Assembly: GCA_020637195.1 (NCBI GenBank)
Contig: JACJWK010000041.1
Coordinates: forward strand, 1-13,895
Direction: 5' to 3'
DNA: 13,895 bases
Source of the DNA: Microthrixaceae bacterium
GTDB lineage: Bacteria; Actinomycetota; Acidimicrobiia; Acidimicrobiales; DATDAH01
The notes under the pieces were generated by a model that was not told the DNA's origin, searched no databases, and saw nothing but the letters and a program-made list of their open reading frames with translations. The translations under genes were made by a program, and so were the position numbers. This document shows positions 6,869-13,578 of this stretch, one piece after another; the first letter of the stretch is position 1, and each line of letters opens with the position of its first letter.

Positions 6869-7876
6869 ATGTCGACCACCGCCTCCGACGCGTCCGAGCA
6901 CGCGCCGCGCCCCTCGGACCCGCCACCCGGCGCGCCGGAGGTCATCCGCACCGTCGGCCTCACCAAGGTGTACCCGGGCGGGGTCACGGCGGTCGACCGG
7001 CTCGACCTGGTGGTCGGTCGCGGCGAGATCTTCGGGCTCCTGGGCCCGAACGGTGCGGGCAAGACGACGACCGCGGGCATGCTCACCACCCGGGTCGTGC
7101 CCACCAGCGGCTCGGCCCACGTCGGCGGCGTCGACGTCTGGGCCCACCCGGCCCGGGCCAAGGAGCTCATCGGGGTCGTCCCCCAGACCAACACGCTCGA
7201 CCGCGCCCTGACCGTGCGCGACAACCTGTACTTCCACGGGCGCTTCTTCGGGATGTCGCGGGCCGTCGCCCGGCGCGAGACCGACGACCTCCTCGAGCGC
7301 TTCAAGCTCACCGAGCGGGCGGCGATGCCGGTGCTGGCGCTGTCGGGCGGGATGGCCCAGCGGCTCATGGTGGCCCGGGCCGTCATGCACCGGCCCTCCG
7401 TGCTCTTCCTGGACGAGCCCACCGCGGGCCTCGACCCCCAGAGCCGGATCGCGATGTGGGAGATCCTCGCCGACCTCCACGTGGACGGCCAGACGATCCT
7501 GCTCACCACGCACTACATGGAGGAGGCGGACCAGCTCTGCGACCGCCTCGCCATCATCGACCACGGACGGGTCCTGGCCCTCGACACGCCCGAGGGCCTG
7601 AAGCGCTCGACCGGCATCGACACCAGCGTGGTCGTCAGCGCCGAGGGCGACCTGGCCGCGCTGGCGGCGCTCCTCGACCGCGAGATCGACGGGTCCACGT
7701 CGGCCCGCGTGCTCGACGGGACCGTGCACCTCGGCGTGACCGGCGCCGAGGGCGTGCTGCCGGCCGTGGTCCAGGTGGCCGAGCGGGGCGGCTTCCGCGT
7801 CACCGACCTGTCCATCACCGAGCCAACCCTCGAGACGGTGTTCATCGACCTCACCGGGAAGGACCTCCGAGAATGA
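6869..7876 (+). CDS. ABC transporter ATP-binding protein (DrrA/CcmA type)
   Basis: This 335-residue nucleotide-binding subunit has every motif in place. These are Walker A GPNGAGKTT (residues 59-67), the Q-loop Gln106 in VVPQTN, the signature LSGGMAQRL (158-166), Walker B VLFLDEPTAGLD (178-189) and the switch His215 in TTHYMEEAD. A C-terminal extension of about 90 residues ends with TEPTLETVFIDLTGKDLR, typical of the DrrA/CcmA drug-export family. A hydrophilic leader of about 25 residues precedes the domain. ATG 6869 has GAGGA six bases upstream. It energises the overlapping ABC-2 permease, probably as a dimer at the inner face of the membrane. The substrate is unknown; export of a drug, lipid or polysaccharide is the family range. 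Confidence 0.93.
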   Translation: MSTTASDASEHAPRPSDPPPGAPEVIRTVGLTKVYPGGVTAVDRLDLVVGRGEIFGLLGPNGAGKTTTAGMLTTRVVPTSGSAHVGGVDVWAHPARAKELIGVVPQTNTLDRALTVRDNLYFHGRFFGMSRAVARRETDDLLERFKLTERAAMPVLALSGGMAQRLMVARAVMHRPSVLFLDEPTAGLDPQSRIAMWEILADLHVDGQTILLTTHYMEEADQLCDRLAIIDHGRVLALDTPEGLKRSTGIDTSVVVSAEGDLAALAALLDREIDGSTSARVLDGTVHLGVTGAEGVLPAVVQVAERGGFRVTDLSITEPTLETVFIDLTGKDLRE

Positions 7877-8712
7877 CGGCCCCCGCCACCACCGCCCCGC
7901 CGGACGCGCCCGCCACGGCCCGCCACGTCGGCTCCTGGGTCGCCTTCCGGGCCCTGCTGCTGCGCGACGGCTACGTGCTGCGCAAGAACCTGCGCGAGTT
8001 CCTGCCCCGCACGATCCTCCAGCCCCTGCTGCTGGTGTTCGTGTTCACGTACGTCTTCCCGAAGATCGGCCAGGGCATCGGCGGCACCGCGGGGGCCGCC
8101 GACTTCTCCACCATGCTGGTGGCCGGCGTGCTGGCGTCGGTGATCCTCTTCCAGGGCATCCAGTCCGTGGCCCTGCCCATGGTCCAGGAGTTCGGCTTCA
8201 CCCGCGAGATCGAGGACCGCGTGCTGGCCCCGCTGCCGCTCGAGCTGGTCGGCGTCGAGAAGATCGTCGCGGGGGCGCTCCAGTGCCTGCTGTCGGCCCT
8301 CATCGTGTTCCCCATCGCCACGTTCGTGCCCGCCACCCCGGTGCACCTCCGCCTCGACTGGCCCGTGCTGCTCACGATCGCACCGCTGGCCTGCGTCATG
8401 TCCGCGGCCCTGGGCCTGCTGTTCGGCACCCTCTTCGACCCGCGCACCGTGCCGCTGCTGTTCGGCATCGTGGTGATCCCGCTGACGTTCCTCGGCTGCA
8501 TCTACTTCCCGTGGGCGCAGCTCGAGTCCATCCGCTGGCTCCAGGTCCTGGTGCTGGTCAACCCGCTCGTCTACATGAGCGAGGGCTTCCGGGCCGCGCT
8601 CACGCCGGTGCCGCACATGCGCCTGCTGGCGGTCTACCCCGTGCTGCTCGGCTTCACCGTCGCGTTCAGCGCCCTCGGCCTGCGCACGTTCCGCAACCGG
8701 GTCCTCAGCTAG
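7873..8712 (+). CDS. ABC-2 type transporter permease
   Basis: This 279-residue membrane protein begins at an ATG that overlaps the ATPase stop as ATGA, so the two are translationally coupled. The N-terminal 20 residues are Ala/Pro/Thr-rich. About six hydrophobic helices follow, with the ABC-2 features NLREFLPRTILQPLLLVFVF (residues 37-56), EIEDRVLAPLPLELVGVEKI after the second helix, and a late PLTFLGCIYFPWAQL and NPLVYMSEGFRAAL. These match DrrB/NodJ-like permeases, which normally work as dimers with a DrrA-type ATPase. An AAGGA lies about ten bases before the ATG. The substrate cannot be inferred. Confidence 0.92.
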   Translation: MTAPATTAPPDAPATARHVGSWVAFRALLLRDGYVLRKNLREFLPRTILQPLLLVFVFTYVFPKIGQGIGGTAGAADFSTMLVAGVLASVILFQGIQSVALPMVQEFGFTREIEDRVLAPLPLELVGVEKIVAGALQCLLSALIVFPIATFVPATPVHLRLDWPVLLTIAPLACVMSAALGLLFGTLFDPRTVPLLFGIVVIPLTFLGCIYFPWAQLESIRWLQVLVLVNPLVYMSEGFRAALTPVPHMRLLAVYPVLLGFTVAFSALGLRTFRNRVLS

Positions 8713-8720
8713 CGGCCGTG

Positions 8721-8740
8721 GCCGCCGCCCGGTCGGCGGC
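8721..8740. terminator. Bidirectional terminator hairpin between convergent genes
   Basis: GCCGCCG (8721-8727), loop CCCGGT, CGGCGGC (8734-8740) is a perfect 7-bp stem. It fills the 30-base gap between the ABC permease stop and the stop of the minus-strand acyl-CoA synthetase relic, where a shared terminator would be expected. There is no T-tract on either side. Confidence 0.45.
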
Positions 8741-8742
8741 GG

Positions 8743-10256
8743 TCACCGCGGTGGCTCCCCGAGGTGCTCGCGGGCGAGGCGGCGCACCTCCGCCTTGGCG
8801 ACCTTGCCGTTGGTGGTGGCGGGCAGGGCGTCCACGAGCAGGACGTGGCGGGGGCGCTTCCACGCCGAGCTGTGGGCGCGGACGTGGTCGGCGAGCTCGT
8901 CGACGCCCGGCGTGGTGCCGGCCCGGGCCACGACGACGGCGCAGACCGCCTCGCCCCAGTAGGGGTCGGGCACGCCCACCACCGCGACCTGGTCGACGTC
9001 GGGGTGGGACGACAGCACGTCCTCCACCTCGCGCGACGACACGTTCTCGCCGCCGGTGATGATCACGTCCTTGCGCCGGTCGACCACCCGCAGGCGGCCG
9101 TCGGCGCCCACCAGCCCCACGTCGCCGGTCCGGAACCACCGTCAGGCGGTGCTGGGCCGCACCGGCGTCAGCCAGGTCGCGCCAGTAGCCCGCCGCCACC
9201 TGCACGCAGCACGATCTCAGCCGTACCGGTCGGCGAGAAACCCGTCGTCACCGACCACGCGGACCTCGACCGCCGCCGTGGGGCAGGCCCGCGGTGGCGG
9301 CACCTCAGGGTGACCGGTGAGGCCGAGGCGGTGGTCGTCGGGCCCAGGAAACGTGACGTTGCCGCCGGCCTCAGTCATCCATACCCCTGGTCGAAGCCGA
9401 CGTGAGGCGCTCGGCGGCAGCAGGAGCAGGTCAGGCACATCGCCGCCGCCCAATGCCGATGCCGCGCAGGCTGCCGCATCGGCGGCAGCAGAGGCGCCGA
9501 AACTGCTCTCGTCAGGTGGGCCACGGCGCGTGGGCATGGTCGGCGCCGGCAAGCAGGTCACGACGCCGTTGGCCTCGACGGGCGACGACTCAGCCGGCCG
9601 GAAGTGGGGGTGAGGACGACCGTCGACGGTCAGGTGCTGGACGAACAGGTTGTACCGACGACGTGGCATCAGGAACAGGAGCAGAGTACACGCCGCCGGC
9701 GGCAACGACCGGCAGCCCTCGACGGTCCCCCGCGGCGGCGAGCAGCGACCGGTGCGTGGCGACGCCCTTAGGCGCGCCAGCGAGCCCGCTGGCCAGACAG
9801 CAGCCGCAGAATCGTCAGGCCGGGGTGACGGCGCAGGCCGCGGCGTCGGCCGGTCACCACCACGGCCGCCGCCCAGTCCGCCGGACCCGAAGGCGACGGC
9901 GAGGGCGAGCCCGTCGGCAGCAGGCCGTCGAGGTACTGCGTCGCCGAGCACCAGCGACGCTCCAGCGAGGTCGAGCTGCACCCGCTGGTCGCCAGGGGCT
10001 GAGCCAGCAACGCTGGTTGACGGGGGCGAGCACCCGCCCGGCCGGGGCACCGTAGGTACACTGAGCGTAGGCGAGCGGAGTTGTCGGCTACCACGGCGAC
10101 GGTCCCCAGGGCGGTGGGCCTGCAGGCGGCCAGGGACGGCCTGGACCGGTCGAACCCGGCGAAGGTCGCGGCCCCGTCCGCGCCACCTGCGACCGGTCGG
10201 GACCCGGGCCGCCGCCTCGGCGACCACCTCGTGCAGGAGCTCGGCCTGGCCGCCAT
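8743..10256 (-). pseudogene. Acyl-CoA synthetase (AMP-dependent ligase) pseudogene, multiply frameshifted
   Basis: Read from 10256 to 8743, all three minus-strand frames together spell an adenylate-forming acyl-CoA synthetase of normal length (about 505 codons). Recognisable pieces in order are AELLHEVVAEAAARVP; VAVVADNSARLRSVYL; VLAPVNQR; LDLAGASLVLGDA; the ATP-binding loop SGLAGAPKGVATHRSLLAAA (near 9761-9790); LFVQHLT; FRPAES; VTCLPAPTM; DQGYG then MTEAGGNVTF (about 9360-9390); AEIVLR; VAAGYWRDLAD; and WFRTGDVGLVGADGRL. At least eight frame changes separate them, including an in-frame TGA at 9142-9144. Only the last 133 codons (8743-9141) are one open frame, with DRRKDVIITGGENVSSREVE and the catalytic-lysine tail TTNGKVAK. 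A start at GTG 9120 could yield a C-terminal domain alone, but that would lack the active site. Alternatives are sequencing indels or true decay. Confidence 0.85.
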
Positions 10257-10291
10257 TCCGTCCGCTCCGCCGACCGACGGGCAACGCGCCG

Positions 10292-10297
10292 TAGCCT
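10292..10297 (+). promoter_or_regulatory. Probable -10 element of the Bax inhibitor-like gene
   Basis: TAGCCT in CCGTAGCCTGGA fits TANNNT and begins 44 bases before the ATG at 10336. It lies in the 79-base spacer between that gene and the start of the synthetase relic. No good -35 box is seen. Confidence 0.4.
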
Positions 10298-10335
10298 GGA
10301 TGGCGGCTCCCCGACCCGCCCGCCGAGGTGCCCAC

Positions 10336-11040
10336 ATGTCCCAGGCCCAGCCCTACGCGATCCCCGTCGCCAGCCTCGACGAGGAGACCCGCGCCGACTT
10401 CATGGTCAAGGTGTACCAGCACCTGGTCGCCGCGATCGTCGCCTTCGTCGCCTTCGAGACCCTGCTCTTCGCGACCGGGGCGGCCGAGGGGCTGTTCAAC
10501 CTCGTCTACGGCCGCGGCGGGGCCTGGCTGCTCGTCCTCGGCGGGTTCATGGTGGTCAACTGGCTCGCCACCGCCGCCGCCCACGACCTGGCCAACCCGG
10601 GGCGCCAGTACGCCGGCCTCTTCGCCCTCGCCGGCGCCGAGGCGCTGATCTTCGCCCCGTTCCTGTACTACGTGTTCAACGAGGGCGGCGGCGGGACCAC
10701 CACCGTGGCCAGCGCGGCGGCCATCACCGCGGTCGCCTTCGCCGGCCTCACCGTCGTGGGCCTGGTCACCCGGCGGGACCTGTCCTTCATGCGCCCCCTG
10801 CTGATGTGGGCCGGCGTCATGTCGCTGGTGCTCATCTTCGCGGCCGTGGTGTTCGGCCTCGAGCTCGGCGTGTGGTTCACGCTCGCGATGATCGCCCTCG
10901 CCGGCGGGGCCATCATCTACCAGACCCAGACGATCATGCGGCACTACCCGCCCGAGGCCTACGTCGGCGCGTCGATCCAGCTCTTCGCCTCGGTGATGCT
11001 GCTGTTCTGGTACGTCCTTCGCCTGCTCAGCCGGCGCTGA
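10336..11040 (+). CDS. Bax inhibitor-1 / YccA-family integral membrane protein
   Basis: This 234-residue protein has about seven hydrophobic helices. After a short cytoplasmic start (SLDEETRADFMVKVYQHLV, residues 12-30) come closely packed helices. The Bax inhibitor-1 (UPF0005) features are visible late in the protein: TRRDLSFMRPLLMWAG, a Gly/Ala-rich helix with IIYQTQTIMRHYPPEAYVGA (about residues 194-213), and a last helix beginning SIQLFASVMLLFWYVLRLL. The YQTQ...A/S...L.LF pattern is diagnostic. Proposed roles for bacterial members are a pH-sensitive ion leak or modulation of membrane proteases; neither is shown here. ATG 10336 has GAGGTG five bases upstream; the open frame to 10081 only overlaps the synthetase relic. 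Its last 14 bases overlap the convergent SnoaL-like gene. Confidence 0.9.
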   Translation: MSQAQPYAIPVASLDEETRADFMVKVYQHLVAAIVAFVAFETLLFATGAAEGLFNLVYGRGGAWLLVLGGFMVVNWLATAAAHDLANPGRQYAGLFALAGAEALIFAPFLYYVFNEGGGGTTTVASAAAITAVAFAGLTVVGLVTRRDLSFMRPLLMWAGVMSLVLIFAAVVFGLELGVWFTLAMIALAGGAIIYQTQTIMRHYPPEAYVGASIQLFASVMLLFWYVLRLLSRR

Positions 11041-11482
11041 CCCCCAGCAGGCCCAGCAACTCCGGGCGACCGATCTGGACCACGAGGGTGGCGGCGTCGA
11101 GGTACACCCGCTCGTTGGTGATGCGGTCGCCGTCGAACGTGAAGACGGCGACGGTCGGCACCCGGAACGCCCCGCCGGTGGGTGGGAGCCCGAGGAACTC
11201 GCCCGTGTTGGTGCCGACCAGGTCGAACTCCGAGACGATCGTGTCGTCGTCGGCCACGTGGTGGCGCACGTTCTCCTGGTGCTGGTCGGGGAAGGCGGCG
11301 CGCTGGCCCCGGTGGTAGGCGAGCACCGCCTCGTCGCCCTCGTGGACCTGGCCCAGGGGGACGATCTCGTAGCGGGGCACGCCGGCGAACGTGGCCAGCG
11401 TGCGCTCGAAGTCGTGCTCCACCTCGGAGACGAAGTGCTCATCCAGCACGGCCAGCCGCCGCGCCCTCAGGTCCTCGTCCAT
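11027..11482 (-). CDS. SnoaL/NTF2-like (ester cyclase-type) protein
   Basis: This 151-residue soluble protein fits the NTF2-like cone fold of the SnoaL/ester-cyclase group. An N-terminal helical part (ARRLAVLDEHFVSEVEHDFE) is followed by a YEIVPLGQVHEGDEAVLAYHRG stretch. Then come strands with DDTIVSEFDLVGTNTGEFLG and a final TVAVFTFDGDRITNERVYLD. That last motif, a strand, 'DGDRI' and then 'E.VYLD', is characteristic of SnoaL-like domains. The specific substrate or enzymatic role is unknown; many members are uncharacterised. The ATG at 11482 has GGGGGAG about six bases upstream, and a GTG one codon earlier is also possible. It converges with the Bax inhibitor-like gene by a 14-base overlap and is divergent from the flavodoxin gene. 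Confidence 0.8.
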   Translation of the reverse strand: MDEDLRARRLAVLDEHFVSEVEHDFERTLATFAGVPRYEIVPLGQVHEGDEAVLAYHRGQRAAFPDQHQENVRHHVADDDTIVSEFDLVGTNTGEFLGLPPTGGAFRVPTVAVFTFDGDRITNERVYLDAATLVVQIGRPELLGLLGVSAG

Positions 11483-11526
11483 CACCGCTCCCCCGCTCGG
11501 CCGGGTGGGTCCCGGCGCACGCCCCG

Positions 11527-11532
11527 ACGCTA
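11527..11532 (-). promoter_or_regulatory. Possible -10 element of the SnoaL-like gene
   Basis: TAGCGT on the minus strand fits TANNNT and ends about 44 bases upstream of the ATG at 11482. That spacing is close to the two TAGCCT elements elsewhere in the window. It sits in the 136-base divergent spacer before the flavodoxin gene; no equally good plus-strand box is seen there. Confidence 0.3.
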
Positions 11533-11618
11533 GCCACGACGGTGGCCTTCGGCCCTTCCGCGCCGCGTGCCGCGGGAGGACCATGAGGCCAGGAGCCGAG
11601 CGTGAGAGGAGTGGCACC

Positions 11619-12260
11619 ATGCGAGTCCTGGTCGTGTACGAGTCGATGTACGGCAACACCCACACCGTCGCCGAGCGGATCGGCGACGGACTCGCCGCCG
11701 ACGGCGGCATCACCGCGGAGGTCGTGCCCGTGGGCGACGCCACCCCCGAGCGGGTCCGCGACGCCGACCTCGTCGTGGTGGGCGGGCCCACCCACGTCCA
11801 CGGCATCAGCACGTCGTTCAGCCGGAAGCAGGCCGTGACCGACGAGACGCTGGCCAAGGAGGCCGAGAAGGGCCACGACCTCGAGGTCGACCCCGACGCC
11901 GAGGGACCCGGCCTGCGCGACTGGTTCTCGGAGATGGGGGCGCCCCGGCCCACCTTCGCCGCCGCGTTCGACACCCGGTTCGACGGCCCGGGGGCGCTGA
12001 CCGGCCGGGCCTCCCGCGGCATCGCCCGCAAGCTGCGCCACCACGGCTTCCACGTCGTGGCCGATCCCGAGAGCTTCCTCGTCGACCAGGAGACGCACCT
12101 GGTCGACGGTGAGGCCGAGCGGGCCGAGCGGTGGGGGCACGACCTGCTGGCCGCGGTGGCCGGTCGAGCCGAGGCGACCCGGCGCGAGCCGCCGGGCGAG
12201 GACCCCCTCGAGCCGCTCGACGCCACCGTCGAGTCGGGCGGGCGCTACGACCCCCGCTGA
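11619..12260 (+). CDS. Flavodoxin-family protein
   Basis: This 213-residue protein has a flavodoxin-like fold. The first strand and FMN-phosphate loop MRVLVVYESMYGNTHTVAER (residues 1-20) are clear, with the S/T-rich loop ESMYGNT at 8-14. The second landmark VVVGGPTHVHG (52-62) forms the usual strand-loop near the isoalloxazine ring. A hydrophilic segment rich in Lys and Asp/Glu (about residues 66-115) lies between this and the next conserved part, FDTRFDGPGALTGRASRGIA. The last core segment HGFHVVADPESFLV is followed by a charged tail. ATG 11619 has AGAGGAG eight bases upstream. It probably acts as a cytoplasmic electron carrier or flavin-dependent reductase; the partner is unknown. The next gene is 103 bases downstream with its own putative operator. 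Confidence 0.88.
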   Translation: MRVLVVYESMYGNTHTVAERIGDGLAADGGITAEVVPVGDATPERVRDADLVVVGGPTHVHGISTSFSRKQAVTDETLAKEAEKGHDLEVDPDAEGPGLRDWFSEMGAPRPTFAAAFDTRFDGPGALTGRASRGIARKLRHHGFHVVADPESFLVDQETHLVDGEAERAERWGHDLLAAVAGRAEATRREPPGEDPLEPLDATVESGGRYDPR

Positions 12261-12279
12261 TCCGGCGGGCGACGGCCGA

Positions 12280-12299
12280 TTCGGGACCTTGGTCCCTGG
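12280..12299 (+). promoter_or_regulatory. DosR/DevR-like operator palindrome
   Basis: The 20-mer TTCGGGACCTTGGTCCCTGG contains a perfect 6+6 inverted repeat (GGGACC, TT, GGTCCC, 12283-12296). It agrees with the mycobacterial DosR consensus TTSGGGACTWWAGTCCCSAA at 15 of 20 positions, including all of GGGAC and GTCCC at the correct spacing. It lies 19 bases after the flavodoxin stop and 64 before the amidohydrolase ATG, just upstream of where a -35 region would be. As a hairpin it would have only a 5-bp stem and no T-tract, so a terminator is less likely. The regulator itself is not in this window, so the DosR assignment is by motif only. Confidence 0.5.
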
Positions 12300-12363
12300 A
12301 CGACCGGGCCCCTGGTCGCGAGCGTAGGCGGAAATCACGTTCTCGCCTGGGGGGAATCCCGTC

Positions 12364-13578
12364 ATGGAGTACACGCCGTACGCACCGGACATGTCGTTCT
12401 CGGATTTCGACCACCCGGTGTTCGACTGCGACTTCCACTTCTACGAGGAGGCGGACTCGTTCACCCGCTACCTCCCCGAGCAGTACCACGGCCTCGTCCG
12501 CATCGCCGACGTCGACGGCCGCCGCAAGATGATCATCCGGGGCCGGGTGTCGGACTACATCCCCAACCCCACCTTCGAGGTCGTGGCCGAGCCCGGCTCG
12601 GCCGCCGAGTACTTCTCGGGGCGCAACACCGCCGGCAAGAGCTACCGCGAGATCGTCCGCCCGATGCGGGCCATCCCCGAGTTCACCGACCCCGACGCCC
12701 GCCTCGCGCTGATGGACCGCATGCACATCGACGCCATCGTGAACTTCCCGACCCTGGCGTCGCTGATCGAGGTCAACTTCATGGACGACCCGGTGGCCAC
12801 CCAGGTCCTCGTCCACGCCTTCAACCAGTGGATGCACGACGAGTGGGGCTTCGACCACGAGGGCCGCATCTTCTCCACCCCGGTCATGAACCTGGCCGAC
12901 CCCGCCGGCGCCGTCGCCGAGCTCGAGTGGGCCCTCGAGCGCGGGGCGAGGACGGTGCTGGTCCGCCCGGGCCCGGTCGCCGGCCACCGCGGGCCGCGAT
13001 CGCCGTTCCTGGCCGACAACGACCCGTTCTGGTCGGCCGTCGAGGAGGCGCGGATCCCGGTCATGCTCCACGCCTCGGACTCGGGGTACCAGCGCTTCGC
13101 CAACGAGTGGAACGGCTCGTCGCTCGAGATGCGCCCCTTCGAGCAGCACCCCTTCTACAGCGTGAGCCAGGCCCACCGGCCGATCATGGACACCATCTTC
13201 TCGGCCGTGATCCACGGCATGCTCTCCCGTCACCCCGGGGTGCGCCTCGGCACGATCGAGTGCGGCAGCGTCTGGATCGGCCGGGTGGTCCAGGACCTCA
13301 CCGACGGCTACGGGAAGATGCCCCACCTGTTCGACGAGGACCCGGTCGAGACGCTGCGCCGGGCGCTGTACGTCGCCCCGTTCTGGGAGGACGACCTCGA
13401 GCCGCTCATCGACGCCATCGGCCTCGACCACGTGCTGTTCAACTCCGACTGGCCCCACCCCGAGGGCCTCGCCGACCCCGTGGAGTACGCGGTCTACGCC
13501 CGCGACGAGGTGGGCCTCGACGACGACGACGTGGCCCGCATCATGGGCGCCAACATGTTCGAGCTCATGGGCGTCTGA
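12364..13578 (+). CDS. Metal-dependent amidohydrolase family protein (amidohydrolase_2 type)
   Basis: This 404-residue protein has a TIM-barrel metal hydrolase pattern. The first strand FDCDFHFYEEAD places Asp21, Asp23, His25 and Glu28 in the 'D.D.H..E' arrangement seen in this subgroup. A central VMLHASD gives His236, TIECGS gives Glu299, and the late LFNSDWPHPEG gives Asp362 and His365, the typical 'GSD.PH.EG' site. Members hydrolyse or decarboxylate small organic acids and related compounds with Zn or another divalent metal; the substrate here is unknown. ATG 12364 has GGGGGGA about eight bases upstream. Length is normal and there is no signal peptide, so it is probably cytoplasmic. A DosR-like palindrome lies upstream. 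The last 14 bases overlap the convergent downstream gene. Confidence 0.88.
   Translation: MEYTPYAPDMSFSDFDHPVFDCDFHFYEEADSFTRYLPEQYHGLVRIADVDGRRKMIIRGRVSDYIPNPTFEVVAEPGSAAEYFSGRNTAGKSYREIVRPMRAIPEFTDPDARLALMDRMHIDAIVNFPTLASLIEVNFMDDPVATQVLVHAFNQWMHDEWGFDHEGRIFSTPVMNLADPAGAVAELEWALERGARTVLVRPGPVAGHRGPRSPFLADNDPFWSAVEEARIPVMLHASDSGYQRFANEWNGSSLEMRPFEQHPFYSVSQAHRPIMDTIFSAVIHGMLSRHPGVRLGTIECGSVWIGRVVQDLTDGYGKMPHLFDEDPVETLRRALYVAPFWEDDLEPLIDAIGLDHVLFNSDWPHPEGLADPVEYAVYARDEVGLDDDDVARIMGANMFELMGV

Noticed and set aside
6045..6926. Upstream extension of the mrpA frame by 294 codons
   Set aside because: It crosses the whole divergent lipoprotein gene and encodes low-complexity Ser/Pro/Ala sequence unlike any MrpA N-terminus; GTG 6044 begins a normal first helix.
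10081..10335. N-terminal extension of the Bax inhibitor-like protein
   Set aside because: The added 85 residues lie over the 5' part of the synthetase relic, and the internal ATG at 10336 has a good ribosome binding site and gives the family's usual length.
9217..11442. A 741-codon minus-strand open frame
   Set aside because: It is a chance merge: one end is a shadow of the SnoaL-like and Bax inhibitor-like genes, and the rest is one of three frames of the synthetase relic. Its only real content is fragments of synthetase motifs.
12301..12318. Second inverted repeat CGACC...GGTCG just after the DosR-like box
   Set aside because: Only a 5-bp stem with an 8-base loop; this is ordinary for GC-rich DNA and adds nothing beyond the main palindrome.
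10063..12330. An 11-base repeat GAGCGTAGGCG at 10063-10073 and 12320-12330
   Set aside because: A repeat of this length is expected by chance in a 14-kb GC-rich window; the first copy lies inside the relic and the contexts differ.
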